From contig CAZVEE010000100.1 of assembly GCA_964625525.1 (NCBI GenBank), positions 1-12,096 on the forward strand: a DNA stretch of 12,096 nt. The letters are read 5' to 3'. A program made the position numbers and the translations under genes. Below, piece after piece: positions 1 through 7,851 of the stretch. This stretch comes from CAZVEE01 sp964625525. Its GTDB lineage: Bacteria > Pseudomonadota > Alphaproteobacteria > JAJFIK01. The notes beneath the pieces are model-generated. The model searched no databases and had not been told where the DNA came from. It worked only from the letters and a program-made list of their open reading frames with translations. Numbering within the stretch: the stretch's first letter is position 1; each line of letters starts with the position of its first letter.

Positions 1-740
<740 letters not shown>

Positions 741-792
741 TCAAGCTCCATAACGAGCGTCGGCCCCACGCGGCCTCGGCCCTTCGTTCGAC

Positions 793-813
793 GGCCCTTC
801 GCGGCGAAGGGTC
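793..813 (-). promoter_or_regulatory. Hairpin in the rpsA leader with an alternative pairing partner
   Basis: The minus strand reads CCCTTCG, three loop bases, CGAAGGG (811-795), a perfect 7-bp stem extendable by a G-U and a G-C pair to 9 bp. A second CGAAGGG lies downstream at 786-780, so the first arm could pair with either copy. No T-tract follows, so this is not an ordinary intrinsic terminator. It ends about 50 bases before the rpsA start. A regulatory role is inference from position and structure. Confidence 0.4.
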
Positions 814-915
814 CTGGGTCTAAGGATCATCGCTTGCGGCGCGGCGGCAGGCGAACCTGCCCCGCCCCCCTCTTCGTTTGCTCCACGCGATCACGCATCA
901 GCACAACGAAAGAGG

Positions 916-940
916 CTCCGGCGGGCATACCCGGCCGGAG
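916..940 (-). promoter_or_regulatory. 10-bp hairpin downstream of cmk, possible weak terminator or attenuator
   Basis: CTCCGGC pairs with GCCGGAG (916-922 with 934-940). Three further G-C pairs continue the stem past one bulged base, closing a 4-base loop. On the minus strand it is followed by CCTCTTTCGTTG, only a weak U-rich tract. It lies about 105 bases after the cmk stop and could attenuate read-through from aroA-cmk into rpsA. Confidence 0.35.
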
Positions 941-1045
941 GGTCGCGTCTTGGTTTCTGAAATCGGGTCGAACGTGGCTGGGGTCCGGTTTTGGATTTGG
1001 CCGTCTCAAACAAGACCAGCCAACCGTACCGCGCGGTCCGCGTTC

Positions 1046-1693
1046 CTAGGCCAGCCTTGCATCCACAATGGCGCGGGCGGCCTCAAGTGCCGCTTCTATA
1101 CTCAAATCAGTGGTGTCGAGCAAGTGGGCGTCCTCGGCCGGGCGCAAGGGCGCGGCGGCGCGGCTGCTGTCCCGCTCATCGCGCGCGCGCACATCGGCAA
1201 GCACCATGTCATAGGGCGTGGTCTCCCCCCGCCCCGTCAGCTCCACATGGCGCCGGCGGGCGCGCTCTTCAGGGCTTGCCGTGATGAACAGTTTTACGGG
1301 CGCGTCCGGACAGATCACCGTGCCAATGTCCCGGCCTTCTAGCACTGCCCCCGGGGCATTGCCCGGTGGGCGGGTCGCGAAATCCCGCTGAAACTGAAGC
1401 AGGGTCTCGCGCACCGCCGGATGCCCACTCACTTGCGAGGCCGCTTTGCCCATGGCGCTGGTGCGGATCGCGGCATCGGGAATGCTGCTTTGCGCCAGGC
1501 GATGGGCTGCCGCTGCCGCGTCCGGCTCATGCTCCGGGTTTCCGCCCGCCTCGATCACCAGATAACCAACCTTGCGATAGAGCGCGCCCGTGTCCAGATG
1601 CGCGAAGCCGTAATGGGCCGCCAGCCCCCGCGCCAGCGTGCCCTTGCCGGCCGCCGCCGGCCCGTCAATGGCGATCACCCGTCCGCCGCTCAT
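1046..1693 (-). CDS. cmk: Cytidylate (CMP/dCMP) kinase
   Basis: Cmk phosphorylates CMP and dCMP with ATP in the cytoplasm, for nucleotide salvage and CTP/dCTP supply. The 215-residue protein is the usual length. It has the P-loop GPAAAGKG at 11-18, the conserved DTGALYR at 34-40, the EGRDIGT motif at 119-125, and the RDERDSSR...PL stretch at 171-183 of the CMP-binding and lid region. The ATG at 1691-1693 overlaps the aroA stop as ATGA, so the two genes are almost certainly co-transcribed and translationally coupled. The stop is TAG at 1046-1048. Nothing unusual is seen. Confidence 0.97.
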   Translation of the reverse strand: MSGGRVIAIDGPAAAGKGTLARGLAAHYGFAHLDTGALYRKVGYLVIEAGGNPEHEPDAAAAAHRLAQSSIPDAAIRTSAMGKAASQVSGHPAVRETLLQFQRDFATRPPGNAPGAVLEGRDIGTVICPDAPVKLFITASPEERARRRHVELTGRGETTPYDMVLADVRARDERDSSRAAAPLRPAEDAHLLDTTDLSIEAALEAARAIVDARLA

Positions 1694-3087
1694 ATATCCT
1701 CTCCCGCCGCCGTGATGGGCGCGCCGAGCGCGGCCATCGTGTCCGTGAACCCTGGAAAGCTGGTGGCAATCATTGCTGCGCCCGTGGCTGAGATCGGCTT
1801 CTGCGCCGCCAGACCCGCCACCAGAAAGGCCATGGCGATGCGATGGTCGCCGTCGCTGTCGATTTCAGCGCCACCAGGCAGGCTGCCGGGGCCCTGGCCC
1901 TCGACCGCGAGACTGTCTGGCCCTTCTTCCACATGCGCGCCGCAGGCCGCGAGCCCGCGCGCCATGGCGGCCAGCCGGTCGCTTTCTTTCACCCGCATTT
2001 CACCAATGCCCTGCATTACCGTGCGCCCCTGCGCACATGCCGCCGCAACGCTGAGTGCCGGATACTCATCGATCATCGAGGCCGCCCGCGCCGCCGGCAC
2101 GGTGATGCCACGCAGGCCGTCCGGCGCGCTCAGGGCCAGATCCGCGACCGGCTCGCCGCCCGCATCCCGCGGGTTCAGCCGTTCGATTACGGCGCCCATT
2201 TCTTCCAGACACGCCACCAAACCAGTGCGGTGAGGGTTCATCACCATACCCTCGATCACCACCCGACTGCCGGGCACAATGGCCGCCGCGACCAGCGGAA
2301 ACGCCGCCGAGGAAGGATCCCCCGGCACGCAGAGCGGCCCCGCCCGCAAAGCCGTGCCCGGCGTCAGGCGGATGGCCGTTGCCGGTCCGTCCGGCGTGTC
2401 GACCGTCTCATGGGTAAGCGCCACGCCCAAGCGCGCGAGAAGGCGTTCCGTGTGATCGCGGGTGGGGGTGCGCTCCACCACGACCGTCTCGCCATCCGCA
2501 AAGAGGCCCGCCAGCAAGACCGCCGATTTCACCTGCGCACTGGGCACCGGCAGCTCATAGCGGATCGCCGTCAGCGGCGCCTGACCGGTGAGACGGCCGG
2601 GCAATCGGGTGTCATCCACCAGCACGGCCCGCGCGCCCATGATCGCCAGCGGTGTGGTGACCCGCGCCATGGGCCGGCGGCACAGGGACGCGTCCCCCGT
2701 CAGGTCAGCCGTGAAGGGCTGGCCCGCCAGAATCCCCATCATCAACCGCACACCGGTGCCGGAATTGCCGAAATCAAGCGCGTGATCCGGGGCCTGTAAC
2801 CCCCTCAAACCGCGCCCGACCACGTGCCAGACGCCCGGCCCCTGCCGCTCAACGCTGACGCCCATGGCCCGCAGCACGGCGCCGGTGCGCAGCACATCAT
2901 CGGCCTCCAAGAGCCCCTCGATCGTGCTTTCCCCTTCGGCCAGGGCCGCCAGAATCAGCACCCGGTGCGAAATCGACTTATCACCGGGCAGGCGCACCGT
3001 ACCGCTGAGTGACGGGGCGTTGCGGGCCGTCAATCGATCCGGCAGCACGGGTCCGGTCTCGGCCGGGGTGGAAGAGGCAGAACGCAT
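1690..3087 (-). CDS. aroA: 3-phosphoshikimate 1-carboxyvinyltransferase (EPSP synthase), class II type
   Basis: AroA transfers the enolpyruvyl group of PEP to shikimate-3-phosphate, the sixth step of chorismate and aromatic amino acid synthesis. From the ATG at 3085-3087 the protein is 465 residues. Motifs seen: PGDKSISHR 34-42, GNSGTGVRL 107-115, DPSSAAFPL 257-265, IDEYP 339-343 with the catalytic Asp340, RVKESDR 365-371 and DHRIAM 414-419. These match the class II (CP4-like) form rather than the E. coli form. The position that is Ala100 in CP4 EPSPS and contributes to glyphosate insensitivity is Gly110 here. The frame stays open upstream to ATGs at 3138 and 3171. I chose 3087 because it best matches the length of N-terminus before the TAR...LSGTVRLPGDKS block in relatives; no candidate has a good ribosome-binding site. 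First gene of the aroA-cmk unit. Confidence 0.95.
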   Translation of the reverse strand: MRSASSTPAETGPVLPDRLTARNAPSLSGTVRLPGDKSISHRVLILAALAEGESTIEGLLEADDVLRTGAVLRAMGVSVERQGPGVWHVVGRGLRGLQAPDHALDFGNSGTGVRLMMGILAGQPFTADLTGDASLCRRPMARVTTPLAIMGARAVLVDDTRLPGRLTGQAPLTAIRYELPVPSAQVKSAVLLAGLFADGETVVVERTPTRDHTERLLARLGVALTHETVDTPDGPATAIRLTPGTALRAGPLCVPGDPSSAAFPLVAAAIVPGSRVVIEGMVMNPHRTGLVACLEEMGAVIERLNPRDAGGEPVADLALSAPDGLRGITVPAARAASMIDEYPALSVAAACAQGRTVMQGIGEMRVKESDRLAAMARGLAACGAHVEEGPDSLAVEGQGPGSLPGGAEIDSDGDHRIAMAFLVAGLAAQKPISATGAAMIATSFPGFTDTMAALGAPITAAGEDI

Positions 3088-3294
3088 CGGCGTGGGTCCG
3101 TTCGTTGCGGGTGAAGGCGGTGTCCAGGTGCACCGCATGATCGCTTTATGCGGATTACTCTTTGACAGCATCGGTTGATCGTGGCAATCGGACGCCCTCT
3201 TTCATCGGCCCTGTCCGGCGCGCCCCACAGCGGCGCTGACCCGTAGGGTCGCCCAGCCCCCTTCTTTTTTTTCGCGGACAAGGGATCGACGCCC

Positions 3295-3858
3295 GTGCCT
3301 AAACCCGAGCTAGGAACGAAGCGCACCTGCCCGAGCTGCAGCGCCCGCTTCTACGACCTGGATAAACGCCCGATGGAATGCCCGAAATGCGGGCACACTT
3401 TCGATCTGGACGCCATCGTCAAGCCGCGCCGGACGCGCACCGCCAAAGCCGCCTCCGAGGAAACCGCTGCGGAGGCGCCAAAGAAAAAAGCCGCCGCGAA
3501 AGCCGCCGAGGCCGAGGAAGACGAAGATCTGGAAGAGGTCGAGGAGGAAGAAGACCTCGAACTGGAGGAAGACGACGCTGACGAGGACGACAGCGACGAC
3601 GATACCGACGACGACGACACGGCCGACGATGATGAGGACGAGGCCGGCGCCAAGAAAAAGCGCAAAAAGAAGAAGAAGGTTGAGCCCGTCGCCGAGGACG
3701 TCATCCCCGATCTCGATGATGACGAGGATCTGGACGACGAGAACGAGGAAGACGGCATGTCCATCGTCGAAGAGGACGTGGGCGTCCTGGATGATGATGA
3801 CGACAATGACGACCTTGGCACCATCGTCGACGCGGATTCCGACACCAAGGACGATTAA
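3295..3858 (+). CDS. FYDLN-acid domain protein (TIGR02300 family), unknown function
   Basis: The first ~40 residues match the FYDLN-acid family: PELGTKR at 4-10, then C12-x2-C15, FYDL at 19-22, and C29-x2-C32. The two CxxC pairs look like a small zinc ribbon. The rest of the 187 residues is a low-complexity tail: an Ala/Lys-rich stretch, then very long Asp/Glu runs interrupted by a lysine cluster, giving a strongly acidic, probably disordered protein. The fifth motif residue is Asp instead of the Asn that names the family. The GTG start is supported by the family N-terminus, with AAGGGA about 9 bases upstream. The gene is divergent from aroA. Function is not known; an acidic disordered tail would fit a nucleic-acid- or basic-protein-binding partner, but that is speculation. 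Confidence 0.9.
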   Translation: MPKPELGTKRTCPSCSARFYDLDKRPMECPKCGHTFDLDAIVKPRRTRTAKAASEETAAEAPKKKAAAKAAEAEEDEDLEEVEEEEDLELEEDDADEDDSDDDTDDDDTADDDEDEAGAKKKRKKKKKVEPVAEDVIPDLDDDEDLDDENEEDGMSIVEEDVGVLDDDDDNDDLGTIVDADSDTKDD

Positions 3859-3897
3859 GGCGGCATCCGTACCGTCGCGGGCGGGCTCTCCCGTCCC

Positions 3898-3931
3898 GGC
3901 CGGTTCACGGCGATTTTCGCTTGAACCGGCC
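3898..3931 (+). terminator. Long hairpin downstream of the FYDLN-acid gene, probable terminator or processing structure
   Basis: GGCCGGTTCA (3898-3907) pairs perfectly with TGAACCGGCC (3922-3931). The 14-base interior can itself form a 4-bp GCGA/TCGC stem closing TTT. It begins 40 bases after the stop codon. No T-tract follows, so it is not a classical intrinsic terminator. It could instead stabilise the 3' end or separate the mRNA from the tRNA downstream. Confidence 0.5.
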
Positions 3932-3991
3932 CACGCGACTCACTACCTTGCCGCCTCTGACCCGGGTGCCCCATCACCCGGCGTACCGGTT

Positions 3992-4071
<80 letters not shown>

Positions 4072-4106
4072 CTCCGACCGCGCTCGGTTCTCGGGCTATT
4101 CCAGAT

Positions 4107-4142
4107 CTCGGTCCCATCTCACAACTCGGTCCCATCTGAGAA
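4107..4142. repeat. Two tandem 18-base repeats
   Basis: CTCGGTCCCATCTCACAA (4107-4124) is followed directly by CTCGGTCCCATCTGAGAA (4125-4142), 16 of 18 positions identical. It lies 40 bases after the tRNA. No function is evident. Confidence 0.75.
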
Positions 4143-4196
4143 CGTGGCGCCATCCCAGCTCTTGGCCCATCCACAAGACGGCGCACGCCGTTACGC

Positions 4197-4548
4197 TCAG
4201 CGCTCTTGGGCATCTGGGTTGGGCACCACGCTCGCCACAGCACCACGTAACCACCTATAGGCTTTGCGCACTTTGGGTTCGCTCATGCTCTGTGCACGGC
4301 AGACGAACTTATAGGTGTATTCCACCTGGCCCGGATCATCGCCCAGCGCCACGCCATTGCGGCCATACGCGGCGTGGGCATAGAGTCATGGTGCAATCCC
4401 CAGACCCAGACCCAGACCCAGACCCAGACGCCGTTTCACGGCATCCGATCGGGCCATTTATTGGAATCTGCCTACGGATGACCTGGACCCCGTCGGGCAT
4501 CGGCACAGGCCTTGGGCCGGTGTTCGACCAGCACGGGCCGATTGGCAA
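4197..4548 (-). pseudogene. Possible frameshifted relic of an unrecognised gene
   Basis: I do not recognise a family. On the minus strand, one frame (4548 down to about 4384) reads as plausible protein with an SGSGSGSGSG linker. A second frame (4385 to the TGA at 4197-4199) encodes 62 residues starting LYAHAAYGRNGVALGDDPGQ and continuing with charged and aromatic residues, also a credible protein, but it has no good start codon. The two join near 4383 if one base is removed. That position is close to the hexanucleotide repeat that encodes the SG linker. The first frame has no ATG or ribosome-binding site at its start, so the upstream end may also be lost. Alternatives are two unrelated chance frames, or a single short gene with a non-standard start. 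Confidence is low. Confidence 0.35.
4401..4429. repeat. CAGACC hexanucleotide tandem repeat (about 4.8 units)
   Basis: Four perfect CAGACC units followed by CAGAC. On the minus strand these encode alternating Ser-Gly in the relic frame. Its period of six preserves frame, so copy changes would lengthen or shorten a linker without shifting frame. Confidence 0.85.
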
Positions 4549-4653
4549 CGCGCTGATGTCCGTCGCGTTGACGCCCTTCCCCGGTTGATGCGCCCCGGAC
4601 CTTGCCCCTGCCTCTGACCGCGAGGAGCCTTTAGCGGGATTTCACGCCCTCAC

Positions 4654-4682
4654 TTGACGCCTCAAATTAGTTCGAATATGAA
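4654..4682 (+). promoter_or_regulatory. Sigma70-type promoter for the marR-crotonase operon
   Basis: TTGACG at 4654-4659 and TATGAA at 4677-4682 are separated by the ideal 17 bases. The -35 matches five of six consensus positions and the -10 four of six. The predicted start point near 4689 gives a leader of about 25 bases to the ATG at 4714. A TTCGAA palindrome (4671-4676) sits in the spacer. The local AT-richness contrasts with the surrounding GC-rich sequence. Confidence 0.5.
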
Positions 4683-4713
4683 ATACCTGGCGACGACCTC
4701 ACAGTGTGTGCGT

Positions 4714-5184
4714 ATGACTGACCCAAAGGTATTTCAGCTGCTCCAGGAGGCGCATAGCGCGCTGTTTCGCGCCGCTGACCAGGCCCTGCGCGAGCGCAGT
4801 GGACTGACGGCATCGCAACAAGGAGTGCTCTTTGTGCTGATGAAAAAGGATGGCGTTCCCATCTCGACCATCGCCGAAGCGCTGAAGATGGGGAAGTCGA
4901 GCCTGACCGGCCTCATTGATCGCATGGCGGAGAAAGGGCTCGTGCGCCGCCGCCCCAGCGCGAGCGATGCGCGCAGTATCCTGATTTTCCTGGAAGACCC
5001 AGGCCGACGCTTGGTGCAGGAGACGGCACCGGCCACAAAACAGATCAATGCGGCTCTGCTAGAGCCCTTCTCACCGGATGAGCGTGCGCTCGTCGCCCGC
5101 TTTCTGCGGCATGTCTCCACGCATGCCGCGACCATCGTCACCACTCAGGCCAAGACAGCGATCACGCAAAGGACAGGCTCATGA
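4714..5184 (+). CDS. MarR-family transcriptional regulator
   Basis: A 156-residue protein from the ATG at 4714, the usual MarR length. The winged helix-turn-helix spans about 33-95: recognition segment STIAEALKMGKSSLTGLIDR at 51-70, then MAEKGLVRRR and the wing with SASDARSILIFL, containing the conserved D-x-R (D85, R87). Helices at both ends would form the dimer. The frame is open upstream to 4654, but that start lies on the predicted -35 box, so 4714 is preferred although no clear ribosome-binding site precedes it. The gene overlaps the following crotonase gene by ATGA, so it probably regulates its own operon in response to a CoA ester or aromatic/lipid ligand; the ligand is inference. Confidence 0.92.
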   Translation: MTDPKVFQLLQEAHSALFRAADQALRERSGLTASQQGVLFVLMKKDGVPISTIAEALKMGKSSLTGLIDRMAEKGLVRRRPSASDARSILIFLEDPGRRLVQETAPATKQINAALLEPFSPDERALVARFLRHVSTHAATIVTTQAKTAITQRTGS

Positions 5185-5936
5185 CGGACCCCATCCTCAT
5201 CACCCATGACGAGCGGGTGACCACGGCCGTGATCAATCGGCCCGAAAAGAAGAACGCCATTACCCAAGGCATGTATGCTGCCCTGGCTGACGCTCTGTCC
5301 GCCTACGGACAAAACCAAGAAGCCCGTGCTTTTGTCATCACCGGTGCCGGTGACATGTTCACAGCCGGGAATGATCTGAAGGATTTTTCCGCCGGCGGCC
5401 AAGACGATGTGCCCCCGGTGGCCCGCTATCTCAACACCATTCTGGACTGCCCGAAGCCGATCATCGCCGCGGTCAACGGCCCGGCCATCGGTGTCGGACT
5501 GACCATGCTGCTCCATTGCGATCTGGTCTATGCGGGGGAAAGTGCCACTTTCAGCGCCCCTTTCGTGCGCCTGGGCCTGGTGCCGGAGGCGGGCTCATCG
5601 CTGCTGCTGCCAGCGGCAGTGGGTATGGCGGTTGCCAATGACGTGTTGCTGGCGGGCCGGACATTGAGCGCCAAGGAAGCCCACTGGTACGGCCTTGTGG
5701 CGCGGGTCTTTCCAGATGCGGATTTGAGCCGCTCAGTGCGCGATATCGCGCTCGGTGTGGCGCGCTCGGCGCCCAACGCATTGCTGCGTTCCAAGGCGTT
5801 GATCCGCAGTCAGCGTGCACAGATTGGTGAGCAGATGACAACCGAAGGCCGCGTGTTCGCGGACCAGCTTAAGTCACCGGACTTTGCCGAAAGCATCGCG
5901 GCCATGATGGAAAAACGCCCGCCAGTCTATGACTGA
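5181..5936 (+). CDS. Enoyl-CoA hydratase/isomerase family protein (crotonase fold)
   Basis: A 251-residue crotonase, standard length. The oxyanion-hole segments are visible: MFTAGNDL at 59-66 and NGPAIGVGL at 99-107. The LGLVPEAGSS segment at 131-140 carries Glu136, equivalent to the second catalytic Glu of rat hydratase (Glu164). The first hydratase Glu (Glu144, usually in a PE-I motif) is replaced by Phe128. Retaining only the second Glu is the pattern of enoyl-CoA isomerases (ECI/PaaG-like) rather than classical hydratases, so isomerisation of an unsaturated acyl-CoA is more likely than hydration; the substrate is unknown. The start overlaps the marR stop (ATGA, 5181-5184). A terminator of the convergent gene overlaps its last codons. 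Confidence 0.93.
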   Translation: MTDPILITHDERVTTAVINRPEKKNAITQGMYAALADALSAYGQNQEARAFVITGAGDMFTAGNDLKDFSAGGQDDVPPVARYLNTILDCPKPIIAAVNGPAIGVGLTMLLHCDLVYAGESATFSAPFVRLGLVPEAGSSLLLPAAVGMAVANDVLLAGRTLSAKEAHWYGLVARVFPDADLSRSVRDIALGVARSAPNALLRSKALIRSQRAQIGEQMTTEGRVFADQLKSPDFAESIAAMMEKRPPVYD

Positions 5937-5942
5937 CGGGCG
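5911..5942 (-). terminator. Intrinsic terminator of the nitronate monooxygenase gene, nested in the crotonase 3' end
   Basis: On the minus strand CGCCCGTCAGTC (5942-5931) pairs with GACTGGCGGGCG (5927-5916) around a 3-base ATA loop. The 12-bp stem contains one U-G wobble and is followed at once by TTTTT (5915-5911). It starts 22 bases after the convergent gene's stop at 5964-5966. On the plus strand the same pair is a C-A mismatch and no T-tract follows, so it should act in one direction. It covers the crotonase stop codon at 5934-5936. Confidence 0.85.
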
Positions 5943-5963
5943 TCACGGTCATCCGATAGCGGA

Positions 5964-6941
5964 TCAGCGGCTGACAAAGCCTGACAGCCGCTCATTGATG
6001 ATCTGATCCGCTTCGCGCATGATGCGGTCGATCAGCTCTTTACAGGTGGGGATGTCGTGGATCAGCCCCACCACCATGCCGCAGGACCAGGCGCCTTTTT
6101 CCATTTCCCCGTCCATCATGATTTTGGGGTAAACGCCGGCCACCTCTTCAATGATGTCCTCGAATTTGAGCGCCGCGCCCAGCGCCCGCTCCTTCTCTAG
6201 AAGCCGCTCCACGGCCTCATTGTTCAGCACCCGTTCGGTATTGCGCAAGGGGCGCATCACCAGACGTGTGTCGAGTTCGCTCGCCGCCACGATGGCCTGT
6301 TTGACGTTCTCATGCACCGGCGCTTCCTTGGTCGCGATAAAACGGGTGCCCATATTCATGCCCGCTGCACCCAGTGCCAGCGAGGCTACCAGCGAGCGCC
6401 CGTCCGCCATGCCGCCCGAAGACACAAAAGGGATCTCCAGCTCATCGGCGGCCCGCGGCAGCAGGATCATATTGGGAATATCGTCCTCGCCCGGATGACC
6501 GCCGCACTCAAAGCCGTCCACGGACACCGCATCACAACCGATGTCCTGCGCCTTCAACGCATGGCGGACAGAGGTGCATTTGTGGATCACTTTGATCCCG
6601 GCGTCTTTCAATGCCGGCAGCACCTGTTGCGGGTTCCGCCCGGCCGTCTCGACCACCTTGACGCCGCCCTGAATGATCGACTGCACATAGGCGGGATAAT
6701 CCGGCGGGTTCAGCGTGGGCAGGAATGTCAGGTTCACGCCGAACGGTTTGTCGGTCATGTCGCGGCAGCGGGCGATTTCATTGGCCAGGTCGCCGGCGGA
6801 TTTCTGCGTCAAGCCGGTGATGATGCCGAGCCCCCCGGCATTGGACACCGCCGCCGCCATCTCGGCAAAGCCGACATAGTGCATGCCCCCTTGGATAATG
6901 GGGTGTTCAATGCCGAACATCTCCGTGATTACGGTCTTCAT
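5964..6941 (-). CDS. Nitronate monooxygenase family flavoprotein (2-nitropropane dioxygenase-like, FMN)
   Basis: A 325-residue TIM-barrel flavoprotein of the NMO/FabK-like superfamily. Seen: N-terminal PIIQGGMHYVGFAEMAAAVS at 14-33, NAGGLGII 34-41, FGVNLTFLP 67-75, the ECGGHPG segment 145-151 with His149 in the place of the family's catalytic His, and the FMN-phosphate-binding SSGGMADGRS and GAAGMNMGTRF (174-183, 191-201). Such enzymes oxidise alkyl nitronates with O2, but many genomic members have untested substrates and the name is often over-applied. It converges on the crotonase gene with 27 bases between stops; shared metabolism is possible but not shown. GGGAGG lies upstream of the ATG at 6939-6941. 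It ends in a strong intrinsic terminator. Confidence 0.92.
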   Translation of the reverse strand: MKTVITEMFGIEHPIIQGGMHYVGFAEMAAAVSNAGGLGIITGLTQKSAGDLANEIARCRDMTDKPFGVNLTFLPTLNPPDYPAYVQSIIQGGVKVVETAGRNPQQVLPALKDAGIKVIHKCTSVRHALKAQDIGCDAVSVDGFECGGHPGEDDIPNMILLPRAADELEIPFVSSGGMADGRSLVASLALGAAGMNMGTRFIATKEAPVHENVKQAIVAASELDTRLVMRPLRNTERVLNNEAVERLLEKERALGAALKFEDIIEEVAGVYPKIMMDGEMEKGAWSCGMVVGLIHDIPTCKELIDRIMREADQIINERLSGFVSR

Positions 6942-7224
6942 GGGTGTCTCCCTCCCAAAGGTTGCATGTGGCGGACCTGCTTCAGGGGGCAGGCCTGAAC
7001 CGGGGCCCCTCAGTCGTAACCGAGGTGCCCTTTCCAGGCCGAAAACCCTCCCGTCCTTGCGGACAATGGAAGCATGCCCGCAATCCTTCTTTCAATGGCC
7101 CTCTTTCACCGGGGCGTTTTCAAGAGAGCCCCTTGTAAGAGACATTTGCCCGCCCACAGGCCTTCCCGCCCCTTGCATGGGATGTCCGGCTTGGGGTCTA
7201 GTAGAGGTCTAGCGGAGATCGTGT
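6942..7224. other. Divergent intergenic region between the NMO and CDF genes
   Basis: This 283-base stretch separates two divergent genes and should hold both promoters. I see no confident -35/-10 pair. It has a 6-bp TTCAGG/CCTGAA hairpin (6981-6999), a GGGGCCCC palindrome, and a spaced GTCTAG repeat just before the transporter. No gene is supported. Confidence 0.4.
7196..7212. promoter_or_regulatory. GTCTAG direct repeat spaced 11 bases, possible operator
   Basis: GTCTAG occurs at 7196-7201 and again at 7207-7212, one helical turn apart, immediately upstream of the ribosome-binding site (GGAG at 7214-7217) of the cation transporter. Helical-turn spacing suggests a regulator site, but no regulator gene is nearby and the motif is short. 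Confidence 0.25.
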
Positions 7225-7851
7225 ATGCCTTGTGAACACCACCAATCTTCTTTTGACGGAGCATCAGCGGCTTACAAGCGGGCGCTGATTGCCGTGATCA
7301 TTATCAACGCTGCCATGTTCGCGGTGGAGATGAGCGCCGGGTTTTCCGCCGGATCTCAGGCGCTGAAAGCCGATGCGCTGGATTTCGCAGCGGATTCCGC
7401 CACGTACGCCATCAGTTTGGCGGTGATCGGCGCATCGCTTGCGACCCGGGCCACGGCCGCTTTGTTCAAGGGCATATCGCTGGCGGTCATGGGGGTGTTC
7501 GTCCTCGGCGCGACGGCCGTGCGGGCGCTCGACGGGACGCCGCCGGAAGCGCACACTATGAGCGTGATCGGCACTCTGGCGTTACTCGCCAATGTGGCAA
7601 GTGTGCTGATTCTGCTGCGGTGGCGCGATGGGGACGCCAATGTGCGATCGGTTTGGCTGTGTTCACGCAATGATGCCATCGGCAATGTGGGCGTGATTGC
7701 CGCAGGGGGCCTTGTGGCCGTCACTGGCTCCGCCTGGCCCGATCTCATCTTCGCGGCCGTGTTGGCGGGGCTGTTCCTGAAGTCGTCCCTGGCCATCACC
7801 ACGCAAGCGCGCCGGGAGCTGGACGCCGCCCGCGCGACAAGCCAAGCCTGA
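7225..7851 (+). CDS. Short CDF-family cation transporter (Zn/Co/Cd-type efflux), lacking the cytoplasmic C-domain
   Basis: A 208-residue membrane protein with six likely membrane segments (about 19-41, 47-70, 78-100, 112-132, 152-168, 172-190). TM2 has the metal-site pair D53-x3-D57 in ADALDFAAD. TM5 has C146-x3-D150 in WLCSRNDAIGNVGVI, so the site reads D-D-C-D where E. coli YiiP has D-D-H-D. The usual C-terminal cytoplasmic metal-sensing domain is absent: the protein ends soon after TM6. As I recall, the Cys and short length are shared by a subfamily annotated just as cation transporter, so this is probably not truncation. The N-terminus CEHH could bind metal. The ATG has GGAG seven bases upstream. 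Its TGA abuts the stop of the DUF2147 relic (TGATCA), with no terminator seen. Confidence 0.88.
   Translation: MPCEHHQSSFDGASAAYKRALIAVIIINAAMFAVEMSAGFSAGSQALKADALDFAADSATYAISLAVIGASLATRATAALFKGISLAVMGVFVLGATAVRALDGTPPEAHTMSVIGTLALLANVASVLILLRWRDGDANVRSVWLCSRNDAIGNVGVIAAGGLVAVTGSAWPDLIFAAVLAGLFLKSSLAITTQARRELDAARATSQA

Larger units (their letters stand above)
741..1045 (-). other. 305-base cmk-rpsA intergenic leader, no gene seen
   Basis: No convincing coding sequence lies between the cmk stop and the rpsA start on either strand. The minus strand does hold a 60-codon TTG-start frame (827-1009), but it has no recognisable domain. The region contains two clear hairpins, described separately, and the rpsA ribosome-binding site. 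It is probably a transcribed 5' leader of rpsA. Autoregulation of rpsA by S1 is known in E. coli; applying that here is inference. Confidence 0.5.

Noticed and set aside
827..1009. 60-residue minus-strand frame in the rpsA leader
   Set aside because: TTG start, no ribosome-binding site, no known family; the hairpins explain the region better.
3262..3272. CTTCTTTTTTTT tract as a plus-strand terminator
   Set aside because: No transcript is expected to arrive from upstream on that strand and only a weak GACCC/GGGTC hairpin precedes it; it may be a promoter-proximal T-tract.
3351..3848. 165-residue minus-strand poly-Ser frame
   Set aside because: It is the antisense of the Asp/Glu-rich tail of the FYDLN-acid gene; the Ser runs are mirror images of the acidic codons.
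4107..4142. 18-base repeat as a CRISPR array
   Set aside because: Units are directly abutting with no spacers, and there are only two.
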